Assembly (NCBI GenBank): GCA_001800675.1
Contig: MGVW01000043.1
Coordinates: forward strand, 1 to 22,873
Source: Euryarchaeota archaeon RBG_13_57_23
GTDB lineage: Archaea > Thermoplasmatota > Thermoplasmata > UBA10834
Direction of reading: 5' to 3'
DNA length: 22,873 bases
Shown here one piece after another: positions 21,497 to 22,873 of this stretch (within the stretch, counting starts at the first letter, position 1; every line of letters starts with the position of its first letter). The translations under genes and the position numbers were made by a program. The notes below the pieces were generated by a model. It saw nothing but the letters and a program-made list of their open reading frames with translations, had not been told where the DNA came from and did not search any database.

Positions 21497-22873
21497 TCAC
21501 TGGTTTCTTCGTAGCCATAGCGAGAGGAGCATGCCCAGCAGGGACACCAGGATGACCATGATGACACTGCCGAACTCCGGGATGTAGGGATCTTCCACAT
21601 TCACGTTGACGACGTCGGTGTTGTAGTTCCCAGACGCATCAGAGACGTTGAGGAGGATCTCGTAGGAGCCAGCGACCCAGAACGTGAATGCCACTTCCTG
21701 GCCCTGCAATTCCACTTGGCTTCCGTTGTACGTGAACGTCCAAGTGTAGTCCACGATCCCTGTATTGTCATATGACGCGGACCCGTTCAAGCAGACCGGA
21801 CCTCCAACAAGCACAGACACGTCATCGCCAGCTTCAGCCACAGGAGGACACGAATCGACCACAGTGAACGAATGGACCTCGTAAGGCGCATATCTGGGCG
21901 ACATGAGTTCCACACCGCCGGCATCGTGCGCCACGATGTAGTACTCCACTAGACTGCCGGGCTGTTGGCCGGGGATCGCGCCGGAGTACGTGTCGTTGGG
22001 AGATGCGAGAGTCATCGGTACAGACTCCCAAAGACCTCCATCTGTCCGGTAGTTGAGGCTGATGGCACTCTCATCCACTCCTCTGTCTGCAGTGACATTG
22101 GCGGAAATGTCAAAACCCGATGCGGAGTACTCCATGACTCCGATGGGCTGATGATCGATGGTGAACTCCCTCTGCTGCTTGTCACCGGCAATCTCGATGC
22201 CGAGGAGTATTGGTGGGAGGTTTTCGGCAATCACTCGATTCACCTCCTGCGTCGTCTGAGGATGGAACACGATCGCGACCTCGAACAGGATGGCGAAGAT
22301 GTTGTCATATCCGTAGAGCCAGTCGAGAGAGTCACCTGTAGTAGGATAGAGTCCGACGGACTGGTCTGCAGTATACCCGTTCAATGCTGCCAACCGCGTC
22401 CCTAGGCTCACCAGTGCGTCATTGTCCGCGGTCAAGTTGGTCGTGTAGCCCCATGGCCACATCACCAACTCACCGTACGAGTGAAAATCCAAGCATATGG
22501 AGAAGTCGTGTTGCATCACAAGGTCTCGAATTGCCTGCGTCTCGGGCTCGGAGAATGGCGACTCACCGCAGTATATGTCGTCGGAAGGGTTATGCGATGA
22601 CCCCACGCCTCCCCAAGCTCCCGCGGAGTCGTTGTTCATGGATCCATCGTAATTCCGGTTGAGATCGACTCCATAGCTGTTATCGAAGTTGAGCCGTCTG
22701 TTCTTCCTCCACCACGGATCGGTGGCGAGAGAGTAATCGAGTCCGTCCGGGTTAACGACTGGTATGATCCAGACCTCACGATTGTCTACGAGCCAGCTCG
22801 CTCTCGTGTCGCTGCCGTATGCATCTGTGATATTGTGTATGGCCTCCAAGACGATCTCGGAGCTTATCCACTC
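21497..22873 (-). CDS. Secreted M14-family zinc carboxypeptidase with PKD domain and PEFG-like tail, N terminus beyond the window
   Basis: 459 codons are visible, open to the right edge, so the signal peptide and first part of the catalytic domain are missing. The first residues, EWISSEI, are the end of the HxREWIS zinc motif; the visible Glu is one zinc ligand and the first His lies outside. Further M14 residues: NPDG (about 41-44), DLNRNYD (70-76), LDFHSYGE with zinc ligand His131, and the catalytic Glu198 in AILFEVA. It releases C-terminal residues from peptides. Then come a fibronectin-like beta region (about 250-330) and a PKD domain (PVAEAGDDVSV ... SYDNTGIVDYTW, about 340-430). The end is IPEFGS (431-436), a hydrophobic helix and LRRNQ, like the tail of the 1133-residue protein, which implies surface anchoring by an archaeosortase. 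Confidence 0.9.
   Translation of the reverse strand, partial: EWISSEIVLEAIHNITDAYGSDTRASWLVDNREVWIIPVVNPDGLDYSLATDPWWRKNRRLNFDNSYGVDLNRNYDGSMNNDSAGAWGGVGSSHNPSDDIYCGESPFSEPETQAIRDLVMQHDFSICLDFHSYGELVMWPWGYTTNLTADNDALVSLGTRLAALNGYTADQSVGLYPTTGDSLDWLYGYDNIFAILFEVAIVFHPQTTQEVNRVIAENLPPILLGIEIAGDKQQREFTIDHQPIGVMEYSASGFDISANVTADRGVDESAISLNYRTDGGLWESVPMTLASPNDTYSGAIPGQQPGSLVEYYIVAHDAGGVELMSPRYAPYEVHSFTVVDSCPPVAEAGDDVSVLVGGPVCLNGSASYDNTGIVDYTWTFTYNGSQVELQGQEVAFTFWVAGSYEILLNVSDASGNYNTDVVNVNVEDPYIPEFGSVIMVILVSLLGMLLSLWLRRNQ

Overview
The window is a gene-dense stretch of archaeal chromosome, most likely from the Thermoplasmatota/Euryarchaeota side. Archaeal identity rests on a glycerol-1-phosphate dehydrogenase (sn-1 lipid backbone), an archaeal-type SepF, an archaeal RecJ-like DHH nuclease, RtcB, a tRNA-His whose CCA is not encoded, and many TATA boxes (TTTAWATA-like) 22-30 nt upstream of start codons, which implies leaderless transcripts. 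Where leaders exist, Shine-Dalgarno sequences of the GAGGTGA type appear. The Thermoplasmatota assignment is inference from gene content and from PEFG-like C-terminal tails on surface proteins. I saw no rRNA, insertion sequence, CRISPR array or prophage.

Layout. 1-1058 (minus): a metallophosphoesterase followed by a truncated DUF5654-like membrane protein. 1157-3592 (plus): a YprB-like exonuclease with an N-terminal helix-hairpin-helix, a 48-residue two-helix membrane protein, and a RecJ-like DHH phosphoesterase translationally coupled to it. 3567-4703 (minus): ornithine carbamoyltransferase, whose 3' end overlaps the DHH gene, preceded by a 46-residue Cys-rich protein resembling the zinc-binding tail of class II ribonucleotide reductase. 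4855-4926 (plus): tRNA-His(GUG). 4944-9521 (minus): three consecutive zinc-ribbon genes, two soluble paralogues and a 1133-residue membrane protein with cytosolic zinc ribbons and a large extracellular part. 9794-11248 (plus): rtcB. 11245-12648 (minus) and 12731-13456 (plus): an HD phosphohydrolase and a KaiC/RadA-like ATPase reading from one divergent promoter region. 13526-13921 (minus): sepF. 14028-17725 (minus): a coupled operon of a TPR scaffold, a PUA-domain RNA-binding protein and a double GNAT acetyltransferase. 17825-18616 (plus): a DUF4130-like protein. 18756-19840 (plus): a histidine-phosphotransfer protein with a degenerate ATPase domain overlapping a stand-alone receiver. 19955-21465 (plus): egsA and UPF0179. 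21497-window end (minus): a secreted M14 carboxypeptidase with a PKD domain and PEFG-like tail, truncated at its N terminus.

Most genes are core informational, lipid or division functions in short operons. The least explained parts are the zinc-ribbon cluster with its membrane-spanning member, the stand-alone RNR-tail-like protein, and the Spo0B/ChpT-like phosphotransfer pair. Several open reading frames probably start inside the longest possible frame; the chosen starts are justified from promoter distance, Shine-Dalgarno match and paralogue alignment.
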